Source of the DNA: Ottelia alismoides
Taxonomy: Eukaryota > Streptophyta > Magnoliopsida > Alismatales > Hydrocharitaceae
Direction of reading: 5' to 3'
Length of the DNA stretch: 64,000 bases
Assembly (NCBI GenBank): GCA_037367405.1
Contig: JAZKJV010009335.1
Location: 496,001-560,000 of the forward strand
The translations under genes were made by a program, and so were the position numbers. The notes beneath the pieces were generated by a model. That model was not told the origin of the DNA. It was given only the letters and a program-made list of their open reading frames with translations, and made no database searches. Positions 21,591-34,767 of the stretch are shown here, in pieces; the first letter of the stretch is position 1, and every line of letters starts with the position of its first letter.

Positions 21591-22731
21591 TGTATAAGAT
21601 TGTGAATTCATTAGCTTTAATATTATGGTATTTCTTTCATAGTTTTTAGCATATGGTATTCTATTTTAATGATCTTGGTGGCTGGTATTACTAAAAATTA
21701 CATGTATCTATTAATTGCATTTTATAGGATTATGAATTATCTGTTCAAATTTACTCAAAGATCCATGTAATCTTGTTTCAGATTTTTGGTACAACTTACA
21801 TATTCTAAAGATGGATTTGTTTGAAAGTATTTTGACCCTTTGCATACAGTATAGTTGGTAGTTCAAGAATACAAAATGATGTCAAGGAGAGATATTACTT
21901 GCTTGGGAAGGTGTTGAAGTTTCTGTAAAATCTATAAACACCTTGTTCAACTTCATAGAAGAAATAGTAGATGTTGTGCCTTAAGTTCTACAGAGTGCTA
22001 TGCGAATCAAATATAAAATCCCTTACATACGAGCGAGCAAGTATACTAAATTAATAATGAGAAGGAAATGATGAGTTAGTCAATGCATAACTATGGCTAA
22101 GAACTCAAGCTTTTAATATGAATGGTCGATGTCAGTCCAAGAGAGTTATTATCATAGAATGAATAACCAATAAGGTAATTATATTGGTGATGTTAAGGTT
22201 ACTGAAGGAGATGCATCTAATCCATAGGCCAGAAATAACTTGGTTGTAAATGACCTTGAAGATGACACATTGAATATTGGGATGGAAATCATGCATTTCC
22301 ACATGTTTACATATTCAAGATTGGTAAAAGAGAAAGGAGAATTATAATGTACATATTAAACCATTTGATGGAGAAAATAAAAAAAAACCTGATAATGGCA
22401 ACATTGACAATATGCATGTTTATACAATTAAAAATGGACTTAATAATGCTTGGGTTATAACTACAAAGATGAAATTTGAAACATCCTAAACATAGTCTCG
22501 CATCTAGTACTGACATAATATGAGAGTATGTTATAAGAGAGGGGAAATACTACTTCATAACTTAGGCTTAAACACTTATGATGGTGTCAACTTTGGGTAC
22601 GAGCCTACTAGGTTGCCAGTGATAGTTATCATAAATAACAATTCAGGTCTAAGTTTGAGGTATTACAAATGCGATTCCCCCTAATAGTGGAAAGTGACTA
22701 CCCAGTATTAGCAGACAACCTTTAAAAGAGA
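21591..22731. other. unassigned AT-rich sequence
   Basis: No open frame of interest, hairpin array or repeat is recognised. Because a decayed Athila-like LTR follows, it may be the degraded 3' UTR of that element, but no shared block could be confirmed. Confidence 0.4.
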
Positions 22732-24635
22732 TGACGAATCCATGATTATTAGCTTTATTCTTTCAACTTTGACTAAATCATTAGTAAAATACATGTAAAT
22801 ATCAACTAATTATCATATTTTAACACAATACCATCAGTTCTAGTAATGTATATTTAACACTTATTTACATAAAAATAAAAGAATAAATAAGAAATATAAA
22901 AGAAAAAAGGATGGAAATATATAAATGTGTACATATTGATCTTAAACTCGAGACTACGTCAATATTGGTCCAAAAGAATAAAGCAGTGGGAGATAGGATC
23001 CCAATTTATAAAAATAATAGAAATAAAGATCATTCATTGTACATATTCACCTTATTCAGTTTGTAAATAACTTCACTTATTTTATTTATCACTCAAATGA
23101 CATCAAAATAAATTATTTTCTTCCCGAAGATTGTACATAATAACGTATATTAAATTATAGAGATATAATCAAGAATATGTTATATAAATATTATGATACA
23201 ACAAATCAAAAAGCCGTAAATTTGACAATCAAAACTTCATATCTACTATGTATGAATTCAAAATTCACAAATTCTACTTTTATTGTATTCAGAATAGAAT
23301 ATCTCTAAAATGAAGGTTGTTATATTAAAATTGAAGTTAAGATGTGAAAGTTAGCTATTTGGGGTATTTATGGTCTTCGTACAATTGTATATTCTATCTC
23401 TATTATTCTATTCTTTGTATTTTCTCATTATTTACATTTGTGTTCATTTTCCTTATACTTTATAATAATTATATAAGTAAAAATAAAAAGGGGTACTAAG
23501 TTGAAACCAATAAAAAAACAAAATTTACTTATTATATAGGTAAATTATGCTTATATTTTATAGTTACCTATTTATTTACCTTTAACATATAAATATAAAT
23601 ATATAATAAAAAGTGTTCTCAAAACTTTTTTTATATGCCTTAAATAAGAAGATATAAAAAAATCATAAAATGTACAAAAAACCAATAAAAATATTTATAT
23701 TTATTATATATGTAAGATATACCTATAATGTACATATAATGACCTTTTTTTGCAAAATCAATAATATCCTAAAAATAAAAATAAATTTATAATGCTCATG
23801 GAATACATCAAATTAATAAAATATAAGATAAATAATTTAATTATTAAAAAATAACTAATTAAAAATATTTAAATTATTGTATATAAGTATCTTATACCTA
23901 TATATTAATGTATTTCTTTAATTTAAGTATTTAAATTAAATGAGTGGGTCAAATTCATAATTAAATAATTTTTTATTTTTTTAAAATTTCATTTACACTA
24001 TTTATTTAAATTAGTTTTTTATTTAAATCACAATATATTTGTTCTATTTATAGTACTCTCTTTTGTCTTTTTTCTTATTTTGTCTCCTAGTGACCACCAT
24101 GTGGCAGCCACTAGTTGGCTCATCTAGAAGAGTTGATGCAGGTAGACCTCTCCTCTACCCGTCCAACAGTCACAACACCATGCTGCTGCTAGTGACCACC
24201 ATGTGGCAGCCTCCACCCTTTCATCTCCTTCTTCTTCATTTATCTCCTCTTCTTCTCCTTTCCTCTATTTTCTCCATCTTCCTTCATCTACCTGTAATCG
24301 TTTCCTCTATTTTGTCTCCTAGTGACCACCATGTGGCAGCCTCCACCCTTTCATCTCCTTCTTCTTCATTTATCTCCTCTTCTTCTCCTTTCCTCTATTT
24401 TCTCCATCTTCCTTCATCTACCTGTAATCGTTTCGATTTACCTAACAAATCCCAACTCCACATCATCCTTGTTGTCAAGCTAGATTCATGTCCTTGTTCA
24501 ATAAACCTAGACATACTCCTCCTCCTATATAGGAGATCCACTTTTGAGAACCTGATATCACCCACCATTTTGTCTCTCCATCAATGAGCTCTGACTGAGG
24601 GGGTAAAGCAAAAGTGATAACCATATCAGACTCCA
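22732..24635 (+). repeat. decayed Athila-like LTR, truncated
   Basis: Starts TGACGAATCCATGATTATTA after a short purine-rich stretch (AAAAGAGA). Order and short blocks follow the U3 of the other LTRs: CTTTATTCTTTCA near 22755, CTCGAGACTACGTC and GAATAAAGCAGTGGGAGATA near 22950-23000, then AT-rich sequence and a higher-GC stretch with CACCATGTGGCAGCC. It is far more diverged than any other copy here. It stops at 24635, where the LTR of element 4 begins. Confidence 0.55.
24089..24440 (+). repeat. tandem duplication in the decayed LTR
   Basis: AGTGACCACCATGTGGCAGC occurs at 24089, 24191 and 24321. The last two head 130-bp units that are nearly identical. The open frame 24063-24587 across them is made of the repeat and is not taken as a gene. 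Confidence 0.8.
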
Positions 24636-25482
24636 TGTCACGACCCTAATTTCAAGTCATCGGATCCTCCCATATCCGGATCTGGTAACTCAACATTAAT
24701 TTATTTAGCAATTACAACTAACATTCAGAAACAAACTGCAAATAAAATACTCAAAAGAAAGTATTTCAACGCTTCTCCATTCACAAAATAAAGTTTACAT
24801 GACACATTGTCCCACTATAACCATTTACACGTACATCAGCCGAAAAGGAAATGCACAAAAATATTACTAACTACCTTGACGAGTAATCTAATGTGGCTGG
24901 CTGGATGACTATTATATAGCTGGATGGATTATTAATGTCCTTGTGATGGCTCCCCGACACATGTTTTCTTTATATAAATCATAGGATGAAGATTATCGAG
25001 TGTAAGTAACAAAGAAGAGAAAAGTACACAAGTAGTATAGTTTAGCAAAACTCATTATACCAGAAAATTTCTTTCTTCTCATTAGTTTAGGTCAAATTCC
25101 TGCTATTCCACATCAAGGATTAGTCTCAGGGAACCCCACCATTAATGGACTCCAAAGCCGTAGACACTTCGGGATCTGAGATTGCGTTGATCTGGTGAGC
25201 TTATGCCATCGCACATCGCCTCAACCAATTCTCCAATACTACCGTGACAATTTCCTTTTCATTTATTATCTATGGTTTCAAACCCTCAACCTCACAAACA
25301 AAGGAGCACACCGTCCTCGAGGACCCGGTTTCTTAAAATCACAATTTAACCTTTAATGACATAACCTAACAGCTTTAAATACATGTTATCGTGACCCAAC
25401 CGCTATTCAACCACCCGTGCCTCCACATGGCATGACCACATCTTCTGTCGTTCAACCCGAATAAATTGGCACCCAGTACCAC
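24636..25482 (-). repeat. 3' LTR of element 4, distal part
   Basis: Plus-strand sequence begins TGTCACGACCCTAATTTC, the reverse complement of a typical chromovirus LTR end. It continues at 58588 across element 3; the joined LTR is about 2.6 kb. Confidence 0.75.
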
Positions 25483-27500
25483 TGATGAGCAGCCTGAGCA
25501 CTACGATTAAGTGATATCAAAGGTCGTTGCAACCTCAACCACTCGAATCAGGCTCAACGAGAAAAATCAGACCACCAACAAAATAAGACAATAATAAAAC
25601 CAAGGCAAGCGGTCTTGCTATATATTTAACCTGGTATAGCCACTAGGGTCAACCACAAGGAGCACGATATGATCCAACGAAGTAGTCGAAAAATCCAAGA
25701 AATAAAAGTATTTTTTGTGGTTTTTAATTTTCAATTTTCTATGATTTTCTATTAAGAAAAGAAATAAGGAAATGATAAAAATCACACTCAAACAATTATT
25801 AAAAGATATAAAAAATACTCAAAATTCAAAACAAAAATGTTTTTATGTTTTTAAAATATTCAAGTGTTTTTGGGTATTTTAGGACTTTTTCTGATTTTTA
25901 TAAAATGTTCTATAAATAAAAGGAAGGCAAAGATAACAAGCAATGTACAGCTTAGATGAAAAGGCAATTTAAAAATGTCTAAAATGTCTCTAAAATCCTG
26001 GCTGCATTTTTTTATGAAAATATAAAATGAAATCTACCTACAGAAATTGAAAACACATTTTTTGATTTTTAATGAATTTTTTATGATTTTTATAAGGTTT
26101 TTAGTCTTTTGCAATTTTTAGGTGTTTTATAAAAGATAATGGAATGAAAATAGCAAAGAAACTAAAACAACATAAAACAAACATTCACAATTTTTTTGGA
26201 ATTTTTAGAGTATGTTCTTTTTTTATTGGTTTTCTAAACCAGACAAGGACATTTTTTAGGGTTTTTGGTTTTTAAAAAATAACAAATAAAATCAAAATGC
26301 TTCTAAAAAATTATCAAAAATACTACACAGTAGCAGGAGCCACGTATATGATTTTTGGAATTTTTGGAGTAGTTTTGATATTTATTTAATTAAAAACAAC
26401 ACACACATGTTATAGGGACCTAAATGCAATTATTTTATGTTCTTGTGCTACACATTAACACGTATGAGAAGTTTGGGGTCGAAACTGCAATTTCACCAAT
26501 TAATTCCGCACATGCATCAAATCCACGTTCACAGGGGCATACATGCAATTTTATAAAACATCCATTCAATTAATAACACATGAAAAGTTCAAGGTAAATA
26601 GTGCTAATACACCACTATGCACGTGACCTAAGACGTGCCTCCTGACTGAGAGGACTAGAATGCAATTAACAAAAAATATAGGGACTCAACTGCAAATTGC
26701 TTTCACTACAATATTTATTTTCTGGACTAAAGCATAAACAAAATAAATGCAAGGGAAAAAGAGCAATATACCCTCAAGGCACATGAGCCGCACGAGGTAA
26801 GCCAAGTGTCCTTCGCTGGTGTGGGCACGATCGTGCGGCTTTGGTCCTTTGTGAAGGCAGATCTGACGCTCAGGGAATGTCCCCTACATGTGGCGCATAT
26901 GTGTCAGCTGGTGTCAAATCAATGGCTGGAAAGCTGCAATGACGGACGACTCAGATGTTAACTAGTGCTCCGCTCTTCATCCAACGGTGACGGAAGATGG
27001 TGGACGAACTGGGGGCTGGCGAACTTTGAACGGGAATCGAGGCAAATGGCGGAGCTTGGTCTGGAGCAGCTCCGCCGTGCAGGTGGAAGACAGATAAGTC
27101 TCCTCAAGGTTCAAGGGTACCTGCAATGCAAAGCCAAGACTCGGGGCTACGCTTCGGTCTGGGTTATTGGAGCTGAAGACTAATGAAGCGGGGGTAAATG
27201 GGGTTCAATCTTCGGCGAATGCGGTAGAGAGGATATAACCCTAATCTCGACTGGATGGTCGAAGCTAAGGATGGTCAGGTCACGGAGCGAGATGGAGGGT
27301 GAGTGTGTGGTTCGATCGGAGTGGTAGGAAGTGGGTAACAGAGCTCCGACAAGTTGGTCAGAGCTGGCGGAGTGATGGCAGCGGAAAATGAAAGATTTGA
27401 ATCGAAGTGACAACGGGGAAGGATAAGAAGCTCACCTAAAGATCCCGATCGACTCCTAGGCTTCAGGCGAGGATGGTCGTCGGAGTTATGGCATCGACCT
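25483..27500 (-). repeat. 3' LTR of element 3, part 1
   Basis: The plus strand starts TGATGAGCAGCC, the reverse complement of the LTR end, then A/T-tract sequence and a GC-rich block from about 26780. It is collinear with 55882-57350 except that 26517-27052 is absent from the 5' LTR. It is interrupted at 27500 by the solo LTR. Confidence 0.9.
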
Positions 27501-30500
27501 TGATGAATCTACGTTTCATCATCTTTATTCTATCATTTTGGCCTTAAAAACCCTAGTAAATGCGTGTAAATAGGCTTAATTTAGGCATTTTAGCATTCAT
27601 GCATCATTGTGAAAAAAGTGTACAAAATGCGGTTTTAAAAGCTAAAATTATAGAATAAAGAAAAGAAAAGAATAAGAATAAAATATTGTAAATAATTTAT
27701 GACCCGAAACCCCGAGACCTAGGCATCTCGATGACTAGGTCGACAAGGAATAAAGTAGAGGGAGATAAGGGCCGAAATACAATAAAAATTCCTTTTAATT
27801 CATTCATTCTTTATTCATTTTGGGACCTAATTTTGGTTCCACTTTTTATACTTCAAATAAAGAAACTTTGAACATGAAAGTTGTAGATAATTAAATAAAC
27901 AAAAATACAAAATTTATTTCACTGAAAAATAATGTACAGATAAAAAGTTATGGTCTGAATAAAATTCCAGAATCCTAACTTCCCAGACCCGTATGTCACA
28001 GATAAAAACTCCAAATGCATCAAAGTCACTTTAATTGTATATAATTTAAAATAAGCTCTTTAATGGCAATGGTTTCGCATTTGGCGGAGCTACGGTTTGA
28101 AAGTTGAGTTTTGGACCCCTATTGTAAACTTGTACAGATTAAAATATTCATTTTTGATATTTATTCATTATTTTTACCATTTTATATTTTATAATTTTGT
28201 AAATATTATTTATAATATATTTGTATATTAAAATCAGAATAAAAATACAAAAGAAATACAAAATAAAATACTTGTATATTTATAATACATAGGTATAAGA
28301 ACTATAAACAAACCTATATTATTACTACTTTTATTTTATTAAGTGTACAAAATATATCAGAAAAATACAAATATTTTTAAGTGTATAAAAATACTTTATA
28401 AATATGTAAAATAATAAACAAAAATAAATAAATTAAATTCATAAAAAAATAAAATATTAAACTATATAGATATTTATACCTATAAAGGCTATAAATGGTA
28501 ACTTGTAATTTTAGACCTCATAAAAATAATTAAAAATCACCATAAAATAATTCATAAAATAATAAACAGTTTTTATTTATTAATTTAAAATTAATTAATT
28601 CATTTTCTATTTTTAAATGATTTTACAAGGATTTTTTCCAGGATTTTTCCTCATTGCTCCACGTGGACCAACCAGGGGGCCTGGAGAGTTGACCGGAGGG
28701 TCAACTCTCTGACCCTCTCCTATGACTTGTCAGAAACCTCGTTTTCACCCCATCTTTGCGGATTTTCATGGCTTTTACAAGCATCATCTCATGATATCTC
28801 CTTCTTGACTTTTCTTCCTCGTGATGTGGTGATTCACACCCTATGCTTCTCTCGGGCTGTGGATCGTTGCATCGTCTGCCACACCTCGATCTTTGGGCAC
28901 GCTCGACCACTCTTTTCAAAAACCGCCCAAAACCTCCATTCTTCTTCGAACCTTTCTTGCCCTAGCTTTGGTCCCTCTGGACTGCTCCAGATTGAGGCCA
29001 GTGACAAGGGCCACTCCAGCTGCTCCGAGCGCATCTAGGCGAAGGCGGAGGTGCTTCCACCCATCTCCAATAATCCTCGACCGTGAGGTCCAACATCTCC
29101 TGGTTTCAGCCAGTGAGGTATATTTTTCTTGCTTTAGTCACTGCACCTAGTCGTTAGATTCATCTCCCATGTAGTTTTAAGCTTCTGATTGCATTTGTCA
29201 GCCGTCGATCGCCACCTATCACAGTTTGCTGGATCAAGCTCCGACGAACCATCGTTTTCCTCCCACAGTCCACCATTTCGCTACTGGAGGGTCGCGGCAT
29301 TTTGCCCGTGATCCTCTTAACTTTTGCAGGTATTTGGAGCTCTGAAGGCACCTGGGGGTAACTTTTGGCATCTTGCCAAAGGCGCCTGGACCCTCCTCTC
29401 TTCTCCGACGTCGTGGAAGAGGTCCAGTGGTAGTCGGCGTGTTTTGGCACCCCCAATCATCAGAGGACATCTGCAAGGAGCTCCTAGACCGTTTTGAGGC
29501 GTCAAGGACCGCCGGAGAGGCTCGAGTTGGCCGGGGAAACTTCGCAGTGGTGCAGCTCCTCCCAGTTCTTCCTCGCGCCTCCTCTGCTGTAGGATGAAGG
29601 TCTGTTATTGGAGGCGCACAGTTGCCGTCAGATGCCCCCCCAGTTCTTACCATCGATCTTCAGCCGTGATCTGATCTTCACCGTCGAAATCGAAGCAGCA
29701 TCGTGCAAGGTGACAACGCCACGTGTATTAGTGAAGACATATCTACCGTCCGCATCCGCCGTTGCTCTGAGTATTTTGCTATTTGACCCAAGCATTTTTG
29801 TAATTTCTATATAGTGCCAAATCTTTCCTTGGTCGTTCTAATAGTTCTGTACTATTTATAAAAAGGGCCCTGAACTTTTCGAAATTGCTTAATCGTCCTT
29901 GCCAGCGAGGCGCACGTGCCCAACCACGTGCGTCTGGCTATTTTGTAGACAAGGACCCGTGCTTTGTAGTATTTCTGTGTAGTCCTGAAACTTGTATGGC
30001 ACATTTTAATATTTGTGGTTATTTTGTAAATCAACCCCTGACCTTTCTGATAATTCCATAATCGTCCCTGTCAGGTCACGTGTCCAGTGCACGTGACCCT
30101 TGGTAATTTTGCGACGATAACCCCACGGCTTTGATTATTTCTTTTTAGTCAGGGAAGTTTTTAATTCAGTTATATATTTCTGGAATTTTACACACAGGCC
30201 CCCTCAACTTGCCATATTTGCACAAATAACCCTGCCATCATGATTTTTCTTTTTGTTGATTCTATTTGTTGCATGCATCTATATAACTCCAAAAATCACT
30301 AAACAAATTAGCATACATTCCTGCTGCATTGTAGTATCACGGAATATTTTTATTTTGCATATTTATTGCATTTTCATATTTATAAAAAATAAAAAACAAC
30401 CATTTTCAGCACTGTTTGCATTATAAAATCCATAAAAATTATAAAAACATCTCAGAAAATTCCCAAAAAAATATATTTGGCCTATTTTAGTGTCTTTTAA

Positions 30501-31319
30501 CTTCAGTCGAAAAATCATAAAAAAATATAAAAGAAAACTCCTAAAAATATAAAAACTCTAAAAATCTTCATAAAAATCTTAAAAATTCCTAAAAAATCCT
30601 AAAAATACAATTTTTGTCTCTAAATTTTCTATGATTTAATATCTTTATTTTAAAAATTAATTTGAGGAATTTTAAACTTTGATTTATATTTTTCATCCTC
30701 ATTTTAATTTTAGCCAGCAATTTATTTCGCTATTTTCAGTATTTTTGACTTTAAAATACCAAAAAAATTAGGAAAAATCTAGAAAAATCACAAAAACATT
30801 AGAAAATTATAAAAGACCTAAAAACATTGTATTTCCTGATTTCTATTATTTTTACCTATTTTTAGTAATACATTATCCTTCTCTTTCTTACTTTGTATAT
30901 ACTCTATTTAAATAAAAAGAAAATATAAAAAATATAAATAAAAAAAGAAAATTAAAAACCAGAAAGTTAAAAATCAAAATACAAAAATATAAAATTAAAA
31001 TTAAAATTAAAAAAATATAAAATTAAAAACCCACAAAAATTAGCATTTATAGACAAATACATCACATTCACATTTTGTGCATTCATCTGCCCTGTTCTAC
31101 CTGTCTACTCCCTGTGTTCGACCTCTACACATACTTGCACCTATACACATCTTGTTGTAGAGTTATAATAAATTTTAACTCCGCGCATTCACCTCATTTT
31201 CCTTATTTGATTGTTGTGGGTTAATTGTTGTTTTAATCCAGGATTCGTGTGGTCGCCACAGCGACTTTGTCTCCGCCTTGTGTGAGACATACTTAGACCG
31301 CCGAATTTTGGGTTAAACA
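27501..31319 (+). mobile_element. solo LTR of the element A family
   Basis: 3819 bp, TGATGAATCTACGTTTCATCA to GGTTAAACA, flanked by a perfect GACCT duplication (27496-27500 and 31320-31324). It is collinear with the LTRs of element A throughout but visibly more diverged. The G-box palindrome is decayed (CTCCACGTGGACCAACCAGG near 28657). The W-box inverted pair is kept with longer arms (GAGAGTTGACC / GGTCAACTCTC, 28684-28709). A solo LTR forms when the two LTRs of a full element recombine and delete the internal part. Confidence 0.95.
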
Positions 31320-32574
31320 GACCTTGATGAGGCGATCGGGGGAGGCTGCTCATGGCGGAGGGCCATTCACAAAGGGGGATCATCGGCCATGCTGCACCAT
31401 ATCGACCGCCAGACGTCGCTCCAGGTAGCTGTCACTCAGCTGGAGGTGGCTAGGGTTTCAAATGGGAGCGAGGCACGAGCTGCCGACCTGGGGGAGTGGA
31501 TGAAGAGATTACATATCGTTCTCAGGTGGCTGGAGAGAACAGGTGGAAGCACACGAATCGAGGAAGATACACGCCTTCCTAGGGATCTGCGAAGGTCACG
31601 GATCCACGGAGAAGGTGCGAATGAAGAATCGGGGCACGGGCACGCGTGATCCACCCGGGATAATTGGGAGAAGAAAGTCCGATGGAGCGGTCGGGTCGGG
31701 TCAAGCCCTGGAAAAGGCGGTTGTCCTGATTCAACAAGATCCAACGTGGCCCAATTAGGAGCGGTGGGGAATAAGGACAAAGTAGGCTACTGGACAAAAT
31801 AGCATGAAAAATAAAAAATAAATAGATTAAAAATAATAAATGAATTTAAATTTAAAAATGAATAAAATAAAAAATGTTTATTATTTTCCAAAGGATTTTT
31901 CTGTGACTTTTATTTATTTTTATGAAAAATAAATTAGTCTATATCCAATATATTGTATTATATACAAGTAAATTATACCTATGTATTTTGTACAATTATT
32001 TTTATTTTATTATTTTTACAAAAAGACTTCAATTTTTAATTTTATTTATTTACAATATAATTTTTTGGAGTATAAAACCATTTTTGTTTTATTTTTATTA
32101 TTTATTTACAAGTATAAAAAAATAGAGAAGGAAATATATATACATGTATTATGTACAAGTGAGAGAGAGAATTTTATCCTATTTTTATTTTATTTTCCTG
32201 ATTTCTATTTTATTTTTATAAATACATATAAGGAGGTAAAATGAATATTTTATTTTTTCGGCAAAAATAATTATACACATGACATATATACACTTAGAGT
32301 AGGCCCTATCTCTCTTTACTTATTTTATTTGGCGATCAGGCCAATGCCTAGCCCTCTCTTGGGGTTTGGGTCACTCAGTATTTATTCTATATACCTCCTT
32401 CCTTTTTCTTATTCTTTATTCTTTTATTTTTGCACAAATACATGCTAATTATGTAATATTAACACATGCATGCGTATTGATAAGTTATTGTATTTACACC
32501 TATTTACATGATGCATTGCCAATATAATTAGCTAAAATAAAAGAATAAAGAGTGATGAATATGGATTCATTCAT
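31320..32574 (-). repeat. 3' LTR of element 3, part 2
   Basis: Resumes after the GACCT duplication with sequence matching 57345-58587. It includes the GC-rich block to 31770 and AT-rich U3 up to the LTR start at about 32574. The terminal bases are altered (ATGAATGAATCC in place of TGATGAATCC). The TATA position reads GATATGTAATC on the minus strand near 31515, a decayed form of that in the 5' LTR. Confidence 0.88.
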
Positions 32575-32594
32575 CCCCCTATACTTTACCTTTG
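32575..32594 (-). promoter_or_regulatory. polypurine tract, element 3
   Basis: The minus strand reads CAAAGGTAAAGTATAGGGGG, next to the 3' LTR. Confidence 0.88.
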
Positions 32595-34200
32595 CTAGTC
32601 GTTTAGAAAACCCTTATTTGGAAAAGAAGTGAAAAGAGAGAGAAAAGAAAAAGAAGGAGAATCAAGATTGATTATTAAACTTATATACATTAAATTGAAG
32701 TATGGAGCTCAGTCAGACCTTTGGATTATTAGTTTGCCGGAACCTTATTTGGACCTAGGTTTAAAACTCAACAGCCTCTAAGTTCCATCAATCTATGGTC
32801 AAGACTCCTCAATAATCCAGATCAGAATAAGTCTACATACACAAACTCTAATGACCATGAATCTTTTCTTGTACTGTGTAAGTGATATGTAGCTCCCCAC
32901 CTCAGAAATGGCAAAGTAACAACCCCCCTCAATAAGGTAACTCTAATTCCCTAGTCTGACAGCTCTTTCCTCGGGGAGCGGGGTATTCCCTTCTAAGTTC
33001 AAGTTCAACCGGCTCAAGAAGAGGAGGAAGAAGAGAATGGACCATAACCAATGTAGTCATGTATTCTTGGGAGCCCAACCAGTGTAGCTAAGTCTCCCTA
33101 CTGCAAGCTTCATGAGATGAGAATGGGTAACATAAGCTTTGCTTTATTTGGCTATATACACTCTGGTGGCTATTTCATTTTCTATCAGACCCACCACTTT
33201 TGTTGGAGTTTTTCTTTCTTTTGCACATTTTTTTTCGATGTGTATATGTACAACATATCTACATGGTGCATCATATATACATATGGAGTTTTTCCTCTTG
33301 AGCCAGTAGACTATCCCTCTTTTGAAGAATTATTGCAACACACAACTCTTGTCTTTAGACCTCAATGCCGCCAGACCAGGTTGAGACACACTTCACTAAA
33401 AGAAGATGAGAGGTTCTGCCTAGAAGTACTACCCTCATATGCTACCCCAAGCCAAAGAAGATTGCCTCCTCACCACCTCATCCGTAGAAAGCTATGTGTA
33501 AGGTGTTGGTGCAAGTAAAGCCATTGTCTGTGAGAATCATGTGTGCTATGTTAAGTGTTATACTTAGGCTCATCAAGATGACATGTGATCATAGCCTAGT
33601 GGACTCAAAGAATTAAGTCACCATTAACCTGAAAAGTCTTAACCCTAAGCCTATAAGGCTCCTCTTAGAATTAGGTGGATTAAGGTCTTAACCAGGCTCC
33701 ATTTTCCAATTTGATTCCAAGCTAGTTTAAATGTCAATCTATGATTCAAAAGAATATAAATATATACAAAAAGCTTTTTATGCAAATATTTTGAAAACAT
33801 GCAAAATTTTTGAAAACTGTTTGAATGAATACATGCATGGATGCTGAAGTTTTGCAAAATATTTACACACATTTACACCATATATATTCATATGATAGTA
33901 GAAGAGCATGAACTAGATAGAAAGTCTTTCTCATGCCGTAGCCCTACCTAACTCTATCCCTTGCTTCAATTGACTTCCCGGGCTGATAGTTAGTAATCGT
34001 ATTTGCAATTTTTTGTTTTTCAAACATTTTACAAAAAATTGTACTATATACATAATTTTGATACCAAAATATTTACAAACTTTTTACACACAAAATATTT
34101 TTGCAAACATTTGTACAAAAATATTTTTTATAAATATCTATGTATGTGCAAGAAAGAATTTTATGTACAAGAAAAATTTTAAAATTTTACGGTTTTTTAG
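32595..34200 (-). other. 3' UTR of element 3
   Basis: Collinear in reverse with 2656-4172, with blocks shared at 32990-33010 and 33285-33480. An AT-rich stretch lies at 33740-34200. No minus-strand coding sequence is seen. Confidence 0.7.
33117..33518 (+). CDS. antisense ORF in the 3' UTR of element 3, best copy
   Basis: A 133-aa open frame running opposite to pol. It starts MRMGNISFALFGYIHSGGYF, has an aromatic-rich stretch FIFYQTHHFCWSFSFFCTFFF that could be a membrane segment, then GVFPLEPVDYPSFEELLQ and ERFCLEVLPSYATPSQRR, ending in a basic tail. The same pieces are found out of frame with each other in element 1 and partly in elements 2 and A. Known precedent: antisense ORFs before the 3' LTR in Tat-lineage elements such as Grande. 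Whether it is translated is unknown; it could be chance conservation of the UTR. Confidence 0.4.
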   Translation: MRMGNISFALFGYIHSGGYFIFYQTHHFCWSFSFFCTFFFDVYMYNISTWCIIYTYGVFPLEPVDYPSFEELLQHTTLVFRPQCRQTRLRHTSLKEDERFCLEVLPSYATPSQRRLPPHHLIRRKLCVRCWCK

Positions 34201-34640
34201 CTAAAGGATTTTAGCCATTTTATTATTTACACACTCACACAAAGTACGAGTTATGGATAAAGTATATATGAAATATATACAACACCCCCCTATACTTAGC
34301 TTGGACGATGTCCTCAGAGTGAATCAAGAGCGATGAAGAAGACATAACTCGTGCTTAGTATAGAGAAGTGAAAAGGAAAACTATACTACAACGACGAATC
34401 AATAAATAGAATGAGAAGATCTCGGTGTTTCCCGTATACTTAGGATTAAGTAATCCTATGTATAGCATATTGTACATAAAGGGAAATCTGAGTGAAAGGA
34501 TGTACAGGGTCTACCTCCCCTATACTTAGGGTAAAATATCCCTAAGTATAGGCAGCAAAATAGAGGTAAAACGAATCAAAAGAGAAATCAAAAGTCTGAC
34601 ATCCCCCCTATACTTAGGGTAAAGTACACCCTATGTATAG
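34201..34640 (-). repeat. hairpin array with PPT-like arms, element 3
   Basis: Four inverted repeats in reverse orientation: 34603-34640, 34517-34552, 34432-34465 and the long 34285-34363. The alternative partner strand (GTACGAGTTATGG on the plus strand) lies at 34243-34255. Same order and spacing as in element 1. Confidence 0.85.
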
Positions 34641-34767
34641 CATAATCATAAGATGCAAATGGGGTGTTGGACTGAAGAATGAGATGATATGGACTTCTGG
34701 ATCTATACAAAGTGGAAGACAGTGATAATCAGGCATGAGATGCAATAGATGTGAGTCAAAGACCACA

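Noticed and set aside
24063..24587. 174-codon open frame rich in Ser and Leu
   Set aside because: Produced by the tandem repeat and pyrimidine-rich sequence; no known domain or gene structure.
31922..32244. Phe/Tyr-rich open frames
   Set aside because: Made of AT-rich LTR sequence rich in TTT and TAT codons; absent as a frame in the paired LTR.
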